Source: SABY01 sp964593705 (lineage in GTDB: Bacteria; Bacteroidota; Bacteroidia; Bacteroidales; 4484-276). Taken from it: DNA of 64,000 nucleotides. Location: assembly GCA_964593705.1 (NCBI GenBank), contig CAZQIV010000012.1, forward strand, positions 1 to 64,000, given 5' to 3'. A model generated the notes under the pieces. The model saw nothing but the letters and a program-made list of their open reading frames with translations, had not been told where the DNA came from and searched no databases. Below are positions 17,441 through 25,224 of the stretch, in pieces (the first letter of the stretch is position 1; every line of letters starts with the position of its first letter). The position numbers and the translations under genes are program-made.

Positions 17441-17734
17441 ATGTTGAAAATTGTGCTGGACACCAATGTGTTTTTGGTTTCATTAGTTTCTCATCTTAAA
17501 TATTATTGGGTTTTTGAAAAGCTGATAAATAGTAAGTATGAATTATCTATTAGTAATGAAATTTTAACCGAATATTTAGAAGTCGTCAGCCAACGATATG
17601 GATTGACCGAAACAGAAACCAAACTAGATTTTTTATTGCTTTTCCCAAATGTTCGTTTAGTTATTCCTTACTATCATTGGCAACTTATCAAGAATGATGA
17701 TGAGTTTAAAATGGTTTTGTTTTGTGGTCAATAA
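17441..17734 (+). pseudogene. PIN-domain toxin, C-terminally truncated
   Basis: From ATG 17441: MLKIVLDTNVFLVSLVSHLK, LISNEILTEYLE-like (ISNEILTEYLEVVSQRYG), then VIPYYHWQLIKNDDEFKMV and stop at residue 98. PIN toxins of this family run to about 135-145 residues; after the Asp-Asp segment a conserved FxDCA helix and a final TxDxxF strand are expected. Here FKMVLFCGQ replaces them, so part of the acidic active site and the last strands are missing. The normal reading resumes nowhere downstream. The start just after the antitoxin stop is preferred to an upstream overlapping one at 17414. Confidence 0.7.
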
Positions 17735-17739
17735 TAAAC

Positions 17740-17764
17740 CTAACAGGCTTTGCTGACCTGTTAG
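17740..17764. terminator. Stem-loop after the truncated PIN gene
   Basis: CTAACAGG (17740-17747) pairs with CCTGTTAG (17757-17764) around a 9-base loop, flanked by AAAC and ATTT. Same AACAGG/CCTGTT chemistry as the hairpin at the end of the 320-bp repeats. Confidence 0.45.
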
Positions 17765-17850
17765 ATTTCATTCAAGATTTGCTTGCTCGAGATAATTGAT
17801 ATCCGAATTATCCCTGTCCCACTTTCCCGGCATATTGTTGCAGCAGAATT

Positions 17851-19335
17851 CCACCTGTTATCGAAACCTTCCAAAATGATGAGCTTACCCTAACGCAGGG
17901 ATTCCAGCAGCCCTACAACTTTTATCTTCAGCAAATCCTGAATATCCCCGCAGGCTGGAGTGGTGTATCCACTTATCTCAATCCACTCAACAAAGGCGTG
18001 GAAGGCATGTTTTCGCCTTTTGGCAACGACTTTGTCATCCTTGCTTCGATGACGGATTTTTATTATCCCGCTGCAGGTGTAAATACCATCGGCAACTGGA
18101 ACTACGCAACCGGCTACCAGGTAAAAGCTGCCAACAATTTGGAGCTCCCGATTGCAGGTTCTAAAATCGGAAATCCAACGCTGGAATTGGTTCAGGGCTG
18201 GAATCTTATACCTGTGCTTAATAATTGCAATAATCCGGTAGAAGAACTATTTAACACAATCATCGACAATCTTCAAATCGTAAAAGAAGTAGCCGGTGCA
18301 GGAGTTTACTGGCCACAGTTTGGCGTAAACACGCTTGGAGAACTTATTCCCGGCAAGGCTTACTTTGTGCTGGTGGATGAGGATGTAGAATTGGAGTTTT
18401 TCCCATGCACCCCCGCTAATATGACCCCATCCCCAGCCCTTCCCCTGCAGGGGAAGGGAGGTGGCCCGCGCACAGGCACTAATACTGGGGCAGTGGATGG
18501 AGCCGGCCAGCGCGGTGGGACTCCCTCCTACAGGATCCCCTCTAACTCCCCCTTGAGGGGGAGAACCAGCCAGCGCACGGGAACTGGCCAGCGCGTGGGA
18601 ACTCCCTCCGACAAGACCCCCTCTAACTCCCCCTTGAGGGGGAGAACCAGCCAACACACTTGCCGTGAGGTCGGCTCGTGCGTGGGAACTCCCCTCTCCT
18701 CAAGGAGAGGGGTCGGGGGTGAGGTAATAAGAACCCCCATCACCCACACCATCGCCATTCCTTTGCAAGCGATTGCCGGAATAGCCGAAGGTAGCATCAT
18801 CACCATCTACAACCAGTTTGGTTTATGCTGCGGAGCGGCTATTTTTGAAAACCAAAACCATGCACTCACTGTGTTTGGTGACGACCCAACCACGCCTGCA
18901 ATTGACGGAATGACCGAAAGCGAAGCCATGATCTTTCGCATTTTCAATCCTGAAACCGGAAATGAGTTTGTTTTGGAAGTTGAATATGATGAATTGATGC
19001 CGCAGGGCGGAAGTTTTGTGAATCATGGATTATCGGCGGTTAAGAGTTTGGAAAGTACGGAAGTAGAAGAATTTGCCGGAAAGCAATTCAATATTTCAGT
19101 TTATCCAAATCCATCAACAGGGATTTTTCATGTTTCAACCTTTGACAGTCCGCCAGCTGGCGGACTGTCAGAGTTCAACTGGGAAATTTCAAATACCCAC
19201 GGCTCCATCATCGCAACTGGCAAAGATGAAACCAACAATTTCACAATCGATCTCTCTACTCATCCGAAAGGAATTTATTATTTAAAAATAACACAAGGAG
19301 GATTACAAACCGTTGAAAAGCTGGTGGTGCAGTAG
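17851..19335 (+). pseudogene. T9SS cargo protein, second copy lacking signal peptide and start
   Basis: Homology to the 15673 gene begins at about 17851 (PPVIETFQNDELTLTQGFQQ, compared with EPVTATYQNDEIILIQGFQQ in the intact copy) and runs to the sorting domain ending QGGLQTVEKLVVQ. No signal peptide or plausible ATG precedes it; the open frame reaches back only to 17800 with unrelated residues. A GTG at 17998 could start translation but the product could not be exported. The low-complexity insert is expanded to about 310 bp (18414-18723) with PSNSPLRGRTSQ occurring twice. The 3' 567 bp (18724-19290) are almost identical to copy 1, unlike the 5' part, which has diverged. Confidence 0.8.
18414..18723 (+). 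repeat. Expanded repeat-derived insert in the T9SS pseudogene (copy 2)
   Basis: Two copies of a CCCCTCTAACTCCCCC-TTGAGGGGGAGAACCAGCCA unit (about 18536-18572 and 18609-18652), further hairpins (CCTTCCCCTGCAGGGGAAGG near 18438; CTCTCCTCAAGGAGAG near 18692) and a GGGAACTCCC motif, all kept in frame. It is about 180 bp longer than the insert in copy 1. Confidence 0.8.
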
Positions 19336-19616
19336 AGGTCTCCATCCCCGACCCTTCCCCAAACTGGGGAAGGGAGCTGAAACTCCCGGGATTTGAAGGT
19401 ATTTGCCCATGAAACCAAAGATCATGTAATATAAACCCAAACCCCAGGCGAGTACGCTCCCCTTCTCATTTAGGAGAAGAGCCTGTCCCGGAAATCGGGA
19501 GGTCGGGGGATGAGGTTGTAAAGGAGGATTGCAAATGTCTGGCATAAAAACCTGTTAGGTTTTACCACCAACAAAAACCAAAAAGCCTTTCTGCAACTTG
19601 CGGGGAGGCTTTTTTA
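19297..19616. repeat. 320-bp direct repeat, copy 2 (right edge of accessory island)
   Basis: Nearly identical to 9641-9960, same orientation, 9656 bp apart. Here it includes the true 3' end of the T9SS pseudogene (stop at 19333-19335), followed by the same hairpins and the terminator TCTGCAACTTGCGGGGAGG plus T run. Confidence 0.9.
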
Positions 19617-19783
19617 TATCCTAATGTTTAAAATGATGAAATCCCTTTTCACTATTTTCCTTTTGAATTCCTTGCAGAAGTTCAGCTATAAAATTATTTT
19701 TGCGAACAGATTGAAAAAGAGTGTTCGGGAAAATTTAGACTTAATAAAGCAGAAATAAAGTTTATCATCAAATCCAAAATCTT

Positions 19784-22486
19784 ATGAATATTAAGGAAAT
19801 AGTTGAGGCTCAAAAACAAAAACTCAAAGGGGAACTAACAAAAGAGGAGCTGGCCTGGGGTGAAATCATTTTTAACAACGGCAATTGCCAGATTCTTACC
19901 CAGTCGCCCGCCCAATTCGAGCTTATCGTGAGCGATGATTCAAGTGGCGAAATGCTTGAATACTGCCTTAATATTGACGAATATGAACACATTGTCCCTT
20001 TATCGGAAAACAGCCTGCACGATTGGGATCGGATGGCTTATGCCTGCCTGCTGCAAATCGAAAATGAATTGAACCTGCTTAACCCTAAAGAATATATTGA
20101 GCATAAAAAATATACACGTGAGGGCATGATAAGGCGTGTGCTTAAAGAACGCCAACAAAAAGCTAATGCTGCTGAATACCGCATAAAATGGGCTTCAAAT
20201 ATTTATGGAGATCATACGCTAACAAATGAAAATGGCGTGAAATATAAAGTTTTTCTGCGCGATTTTGAGTACGAAACAGGATATAGCGACAGCATGGATT
20301 CGAAGCTCAACAAACTGGGCACTACCAAGCATATCATGTTTGCTTTTAAAGCACTCAAAGAAAACGATCGCCTGCATAAGCGGCTAAGCAAGACCTGTCC
20401 ATTTATCGAAATATATTGTGACCCGCTCAACGAATATAAAATAACATGGCATTACCCACACAAACTTCCTGTGGAAGAACAAGTGCTGATTTCACGGTAT
20501 TTTAAAAATATGCAATATATCGAAGATGAGCAAGTGAGGGATTTCTTAGGATTTATCGAGGCCGCACAAAACAATGACATGATTTGCATCCGCCCCGAAG
20601 TGCGCGAAAAACTGGCTAATGCCTTCGAGGATGATATGTTGGCACAACTAAAATCGGTACATACACCTGATTACAGTGATATAAATCTCGACCTGTTCGA
20701 ATATCAAAAAGAAGGAATTGAGTTTGCGCTTTTCAAAAAAGCGGCAATCATTGCCGATGAAATGGGCTTGGGTAAAACCATACAAGCCATTGCCATAGCC
20801 ATCCTGAAAAAGAAAATATTTGATTATAAAAAAACACTTATCGTTTGTCCGGCCTCGCTAAAAGAACAATGGAAAAACGAAATTGAAAAGTTTACTGATG
20901 AAAAAGCCCTGGTAATTCAGGGGTTTCCCGATGAACGTAAACGTCAATACCTAAACAATGACTACTACTTTTTTATCGTGAACTACGAAACTGTGCTGCG
21001 CGATCAAATAGCCATTAATGATGCAGGTATTGATTTTTTGATTATGGATGAGGCACAACGTGCAAAAAATTACGAAACAAAAACTGCCAATTCACTTAAA
21101 AAACTTGAACCGCGCCACAAACTGGTAATTACCGGAACACCTATCGAAAATCGCCTGATTGATATTTTTTCCATCATGAGTATTATCAATCCTGAATTTC
21201 TGGGTCCCTTATGGGAATTTTCGTATCAACATTGCCTGTTCGACCCCGATAAGCACAACAAAATAAATGGTTATTACAACCTTCAAAAACTCAACAAAAA
21301 GTTAAATGCCATACTACTAAGGCGCGAAAAACGAAAGGTACTCAACCAGCTTCCCAATATACAGCAACTGAATGTTCCCATGAGCTTATCGCCCCTGCAG
21401 GCCGATTATCATGCTTCGTATGCACAGGGTATAGCACAAATTATCCGAAAAAAATTTCTTACCCCGTATGATTTGCAACGTTTACAAATGCTGCTCACAA
21501 GCATGCGCATGGTGTGCGATTCTACCTACCTGATTGACGACAAAACCAACGAATCGCCCAAGCTTCTGGAACTCGAATATATGCTGCTCGAAAAAATGGA
21601 TGTGCGGAACAAGGATATGAAGATCATAATTTTTTCGGAATGGATAAAAGTACATAAATTGATAGGCAGATTGTTGCGCGAAAATAATATCGGGTTTGTG
21701 GAACTAAATGGCAAAGTTCCTGTGAAAGCCCGCGGTGAACTGATCCGAAAATTTGAAACCAATCCCAATTACAAAATATTTTTGTCAACCGAAGCTGGCG
21801 GGTCAGGTTTAAACCTACAAGTTGCCGATACCCTGGTAAACTTTGAACTCCCCTGGAATCCGGCCAAAAAAAATCAGCGTATTGGCCGCATCGACAGGCT
21901 TGGCCAAAAAAGTAACAATCTTACGATAATCAATTTTATTACCCGCGATTCCATCGAAACACACATTGCATCAGGTTTGCTTGTAAAGCAGAGCTTGTTT
22001 GACGGCGTATTGGGCGAAGATGCAGCCACCAATTTTGTAGACTTTAGCAGTAAAGGGCGGTCTCAATTTATCGAACAGTTGGAGCTGTTTATCAGCGAAA
22101 GCGAAAAACCTGTGCCTGATGATGAATTTGAAACCATCCCAGCCCAGACATCATCACAACTTGATACAAACGAGAAAACCGATACCGAAGCATCTCCATC
22201 TTCCAAACCGACAAGCCCAAAAACCACAGCTACCGAAATCGACCTCTCGGAAGATGCACCGGATGATGAACCAACAGATACCGCAACTACATCTCCTGAC
22301 CCCAAACCCGAACCAACTCCCAAAACAAAAACTGAGGAACTGGAGGAGGTTATGAACAACGGCATGCAATTCCTTTCGGGCTTGTTCAAAATGAGTACGG
22401 GGAAGGATATGGGATCGGAAAACCAGAAAATTGAAATCGACAAAGAAACAGGCGAAGTGGTGATGCGCTTTAAGCTGCCGATTTAG
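19784..22486 (+). CDS. SNF2-family DEAD/DEAH helicase
   Basis: A 900-aa SWI2/SNF2 ATPase. Residues 1-100 resemble the region where bacterial homologs carry a SWIM zinc finger, but the Cys/His ligands are not there. The helicase core starts near 300: Walker A ADEMGLGKT (324-332), DEAQ (422-425), motif III ITGTP, then the C-terminal lobe (IIIFSEWIKVHKL; STEAGGSGLNLQVAD; RIGRIDRLGQ). The last 130 residues are Pro/Thr/Asp-rich and probably disordered, ending in a short ordered segment (IEIDKETGEVVMRFKLPI). Such enzymes remodel protein-DNA complexes; some belong to defence systems, but no partner nuclease or methylase is nearby. A SEC-C protein follows about 190 bp later. Confidence 0.88.
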   Translation: MNIKEIVEAQKQKLKGELTKEELAWGEIIFNNGNCQILTQSPAQFELIVSDDSSGEMLEYCLNIDEYEHIVPLSENSLHDWDRMAYACLLQIENELNLLNPKEYIEHKKYTREGMIRRVLKERQQKANAAEYRIKWASNIYGDHTLTNENGVKYKVFLRDFEYETGYSDSMDSKLNKLGTTKHIMFAFKALKENDRLHKRLSKTCPFIEIYCDPLNEYKITWHYPHKLPVEEQVLISRYFKNMQYIEDEQVRDFLGFIEAAQNNDMICIRPEVREKLANAFEDDMLAQLKSVHTPDYSDINLDLFEYQKEGIEFALFKKAAIIADEMGLGKTIQAIAIAILKKKIFDYKKTLIVCPASLKEQWKNEIEKFTDEKALVIQGFPDERKRQYLNNDYYFFIVNYETVLRDQIAINDAGIDFLIMDEAQRAKNYETKTANSLKKLEPRHKLVITGTPIENRLIDIFSIMSIINPEFLGPLWEFSYQHCLFDPDKHNKINGYYNLQKLNKKLNAILLRREKRKVLNQLPNIQQLNVPMSLSPLQADYHASYAQGIAQIIRKKFLTPYDLQRLQMLLTSMRMVCDSTYLIDDKTNESPKLLELEYMLLEKMDVRNKDMKIIIFSEWIKVHKLIGRLLRENNIGFVELNGKVPVKARGELIRKFETNPNYKIFLSTEAGGSGLNLQVADTLVNFELPWNPAKKNQRIGRIDRLGQKSNNLTIINFITRDSIETHIASGLLVKQSLFDGVLGEDAATNFVDFSSKGRSQFIEQLELFISESEKPVPDDEFETIPAQTSSQLDTNEKTDTEASPSSKPTSPKTTATEIDLSEDAPDDEPTDTATTSPDPKPEPTPKTKTEELEEVMNNGMQFLSGLFKMSTGKDMGSENQKIEIDKETGEVVMRFKLPI

Positions 22487-22518
22487 GGGATGATGGACAA
22501 TTTTGGTTGACAGAAGAC

Positions 22519-22636
22519 AGTCCCGAAAAACCAGAAATCTCCGATTTCATAGTTTTTCGTGGATGCTCGACCGAAGGTCGGCATTGCTAGTCTTCAGCCC
22601 CGAAAAAACATCCCGAAACTTCGGGATTTGATTTCG
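22519..22636. repeat. Dispersed intergenic repeat (CAGTCCCGAAAAACC family), copy 1
   Basis: Shares AGTCCCGAAAAACC, TTTCATAGTTTTTCG(T/A)GGATGC, a CGA-CCGAAGGTCGGCAT hairpin and ATCCCGAA-xx-TTCGGGATTTG with 28744-28830, in a different order. A piece also occurs in reverse near 38850-38872. Contains a perfect stem ATCCCGAA/TTCGGGAT. No gene. Confidence 0.7.
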
Positions 22637-22674
22637 TATTTTTATCAAACAGGTTTACAAAAGATTGTTTAACA

Positions 22675-24051
22675 ATGAAAGAATTAAAAAGAAACGATCC
22701 CTGCCACTGCGGTAGCGGTAAGAAATACAAAAAGTGCTGCATGGCTAAGGATGAAGATACAGAAAAGGAGCAGGCTCGGCAAAATTACCTGAAACCATTG
22801 ATGGATATTGGAGAGAATGAGGGAATGGCTAAATTTTTTAATGACGAGTTTTTTGATAGCCTTAATTACGATGATGTTGATGATGAATTTGATGAGGATG
22901 AGGAATATATCAATAGTGATGAATATCCGGAATTATCAGATGAAGACATTAATCTTGTGAATGAATGGTGGGCAAAATATCTTGAATGTGAAGATGCTTT
23001 GGCCGAAAGGCAGCATCTCGAGGATTTCATTATTGCCCGTCCCGATTTGGTAATTTACCTCGATTTGTACATGGAAGTATTGTTTGAATTGGGGGCCGGA
23101 TATTTAAAACTTGGGAAAATTGACGATCACATCGAATTTATGATGCGCTTTCGTAAGGAGTTTCCCGCTGTTTATATCAAAAGTTTCGGGCATTTCGATT
23201 CCGACATTATTGTCTGGCTGATCTCTAAAAATCGCACATCCGAAATTCCCGAATATCTTAATTATTTCCTGGAGAATCCTGTTGCATTTGTTGATAAGCT
23301 ATTTGAGGTAGTTCAAATCCTAAATGCAAAAGATTTAACCGATGAACTACTACATCTTGTTGGTAAAGTGTATGAAGATGTTTGCACCTCCGATGATATT
23401 TTGGGATCGCATGAAATACTTATCCCATTAATAGCTGCAAAATATGCTGCATATCTTAAACCGGATTTTTCAGATGCTGATATCGAAAAATTAATTGCAG
23501 AGTTAAAAGAAATTAAGGTTGAAATAAACCCGGATCATTTCGACCCTTCATTCTGGACACTTACATTTATAAAGATTTACAAGCCATATATCGAGTGGGT
23601 TATCCCGAAATCTTTAACAAAGCAAAAGAGAGCAGAACTGCATTATGACATGAGGCTAAACTATATACGTTTCTTAAAGGAGAAAACAGGCATTTCATGG
23701 ATTGCTGCACATTATTATTCCCTGATGTTAACAGAATATCTATTTACCTGGCATACGGAAACCAAAAATATAAAAAATTCACTTTGGGATTTCTCAACCA
23801 AAACTATGGACGAAATTATATCAGCTTTAACCTGTAGTTTTGTCATCTATTATGATGCCACCAAAATAGCAGCAATTTATAATGCTATTTACTATTTTGC
23901 AGATTACCTGTTGCAATGCGGTAATATGGACCAGGATCAGACTTCAGTCATTCAACAGGACTGCATTAAAGGGTATGACAAAGCACAATCCAAACTGAAA
24001 TACCAGAATATTTTTGCCCTGGCATTCAAAAATTTCCCTGAGTGGGATTAG
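22675..24051 (+). CDS. SEC-C motif protein
   Basis: A 458-aa protein whose first 30 residues carry a SEC-C zinc-binding motif (RNDPCHCGSGKKYKKCCMAK), the same metal-binding hook as at the C-terminus of SecA and in many uncharacterised proteins. An acidic stretch follows (about 55-85, DDVDDEFDEDEEYINSDEYP), then a long helical region resembling TPR-like repeats with no catalytic motif. SEC-C motifs mediate protein or nucleic-acid contacts. It lies downstream of the SNF2 helicase in the same direction and could be its partner, though about 190 bp of repeat DNA separates them. The stop codon shares its last base with a long perfect hairpin. Confidence 0.78.
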   Translation: MKELKRNDPCHCGSGKKYKKCCMAKDEDTEKEQARQNYLKPLMDIGENEGMAKFFNDEFFDSLNYDDVDDEFDEDEEYINSDEYPELSDEDINLVNEWWAKYLECEDALAERQHLEDFIIARPDLVIYLDLYMEVLFELGAGYLKLGKIDDHIEFMMRFRKEFPAVYIKSFGHFDSDIIVWLISKNRTSEIPEYLNYFLENPVAFVDKLFEVVQILNAKDLTDELLHLVGKVYEDVCTSDDILGSHEILIPLIAAKYAAYLKPDFSDADIEKLIAELKEIKVEINPDHFDPSFWTLTFIKIYKPYIEWVIPKSLTKQKRAELHYDMRLNYIRFLKEKTGISWIAAHYYSLMLTEYLFTWHTETKNIKNSLWDFSTKTMDEIISALTCSFVIYYDATKIAAIYNAIYYFADYLLQCGNMDQDQTSVIQQDCIKGYDKAQSKLKYQNIFALAFKNFPEWD

Positions 24052-24105
24052 TATCTTATCTCTAATATTCTGCCAAAAAATGGCAGAATATTAGAGATAA
24101 GATAC
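24051..24105. terminator. Perfect 25-bp-arm hairpin at the SEC-C gene stop
   Basis: Arms of 25 bp with no mismatch (24051-24075, 24081-24105; inner part ATTCTGCCA / TGGCAGAAT) around an AAAAA loop. It begins on the last base of the stop codon. The arms are far longer than a normal intrinsic terminator and there is no T run, so it may be a mobile-element scar or a stabilising 3' structure. Confidence 0.8.
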
Positions 24106-24201
24106 CCATGCAAAATTTAAAATGCATTGTCGTTAATATGAAAGGAAGATAAATAATAAAGCTCTTAATTGCAAAATATGCATTTATAAATTTTGCCGAC
24201 T

Positions 24202-24277
24202 AACTTGGACAAACCAAAACAGGAATACACCATAAGTTTTACATGATCACCTTGTTTGGTTTTGGCTTGTCCAAGTT
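24202..24277. repeat. Imperfect inverted repeat AACTTGGACAA
   Basis: AACTTGGACAAACCAAAAC (24202-24220) is complementary, with small gaps, to GTTTGGTTTTGGCTTGTCCAAGTT-like sequence (about 24253-24277). It lies between the long hairpin and the promoter at 24297. Confidence 0.7.
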
Positions 24278-24296
24278 GGGCTATTGATTAATAAAA

Positions 24297-24327
24297 TTTG
24301 TTTTTTCAACACCTTGTTGTATTTTTG
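24297..24327 (+). promoter_or_regulatory. Bacteroidota sigma-A promoter
   Basis: TTTG at 24297-24300, exactly 19 bp, then TATTTTTG at 24320-24327: a full match to the TTTG-N19-TAnnTTTG consensus. The preferred start codon (24346) is 18 bp downstream of the -7 box. This is the clearest promoter in the window, and it rules out translation from the ATG at 24298. Confidence 0.75.
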
Positions 24328-24345
24328 AAAATCATTTTACGCATC

Positions 24346-24867
24346 ATGAAAATAATTAGTGCATTTCTGGTTGTCGTTTTTCTGTCGTGTGGCCTGTTTG
24401 CACAGGAAAAGGAGATCCCTTACACCCTTGCCGATCGCGACCGCTTAATTCGTGTGGAAGCTGAGATTTCATCGCTTCGCAACGAAATGGTAAGTTTTAG
24501 AAATGAAATTAATGCGAAAATTGGAGGTGTAGAAAATAAAATGGATGCCAAAATTGAAGGACTTGAAAATAAAATGGATGCCAAAATTGAGGGACTTCGT
24601 GCTGAAATGGATGATAAATTTGAAGCAGTCTATTCAAAACTGGATGCCAACAGTCAGCGCATCAGCGATCAACAAACGCTTCTGTATTGGGGTTTTGGGA
24701 TATTGTTTAGCATGATGCTTTTTATGCTTGGATACAATATATGGGATCGTCGTACCATGATGACCCCGATGAAGGAAAGACAAGATAAAATAATTCAAAT
24801 CCTAAAAATGGCCGATGAGGATAATATCTCTTTCCGTGAAGCATTGAAACGAGCCTCGCTGTGGTAA
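24346..24867 (+). CDS. Exported coiled-coil protein with one membrane helix
   Basis: Taken from the Met at 24346 (173 aa) because a promoter overlaps the longer frame. Signal peptide MKIISAFLVVVFLSCGLFAQ, then a long coiled coil (about 25-105) with a near-exact 11-residue repeat, KMDAKIEGLEN / KMDAKIEGLRA, as in proteins that form trimeric or dimeric stalks. A membrane helix follows (about 112-132, LLYWGFGILFSMMLFMLGYN), then a charged cytosolic tail (about 40 aa). The layout resembles small membrane-tethered coiled-coil proteins found beside mobile or surface loci. No enzymatic function is indicated. Confidence 0.7.
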   Translation: MKIISAFLVVVFLSCGLFAQEKEIPYTLADRDRLIRVEAEISSLRNEMVSFRNEINAKIGGVENKMDAKIEGLENKMDAKIEGLRAEMDDKFEAVYSKLDANSQRISDQQTLLYWGFGILFSMMLFMLGYNIWDRRTMMTPMKERQDKIIQILKMADEDNISFREALKRASLW

Positions 24868-24995
24868 ATTACCGACTGCTTTTAGCATAAAATAGTTTTC
24901 CCAGATACTATGGTGTATATCTAACACCATCAGGAGAACCGCCCGGTCAATTAGACCTTAGCGTAGAAAACCTGACAGCTTTTTTCAAAGAAAAT

Positions 24996-25079
24996 AGTCA
25001 TCCGATGAATTCCGCCCGGGCTTTTGCATTTTGCTTAGGGAAACAGTTGCACCTTCCAGGAGTTATTCATCGGATGACT
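24996..25079. repeat. 84-bp element with inverted ends, copy 1
   Basis: Ends AGTCATCCGATGAAT and ATTCATCGGATGACT are perfect inverted repeats. The left inner part reads CCCGGGCTTTTGCATT and the right inner part CAGGAGTT; the central roughly 27 bp differ from the second copy. Two copies sit in tandem, 18 bp apart, upstream of the PIF1-like helicase. Confidence 0.85.
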
Positions 25080-25097
25080 GAGCCACCCTTTTGAACA

Positions 25098-25180
25098 AGT
25101 CATCCGATGAATTCCACCCGGGCTTTTGCATTAACTTCTAAAATCAGTGACAATTCTCAGGAGTTATTCATCGGATGACT
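25098..25180. repeat. 83-bp element with inverted ends, copy 2
   Basis: Same ends and same inner conserved blocks as 24996-25079, with a different centre. It ends 44 bp before the helicase start codon. No gene was seen between 24868 and 25224. Confidence 0.85.
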
Positions 25181-25224
25181 AAAAAATCTCTACTTTTACA
25201 CTTCTAAATCCAAACCCTGAACAG

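Noticed and set aside
17998..19335. Intact second T9SS cargo gene starting at GTG 17998
   Set aside because: Homology extends 150 bp upstream of the GTG in the same frame, showing truncation; no signal peptide would be made.
24298..24345. N-terminal extension of the coiled-coil protein
   Set aside because: A complete TTTG-N19-TATTTTTG promoter overlaps this stretch, and the signal peptide begins properly at 24346.
24996..25180. CRISPR array
   Set aside because: Only two units, each with internal inverted ends of 15 bp and an 18-bp gap; no third repeat and no cas genes.
24996..25180. Integron attC sites
   Set aside because: Imperfect hairpins with variable centres recall attC, but the core sites GTTRRRY / RYYYAAC and an integrase are missing.
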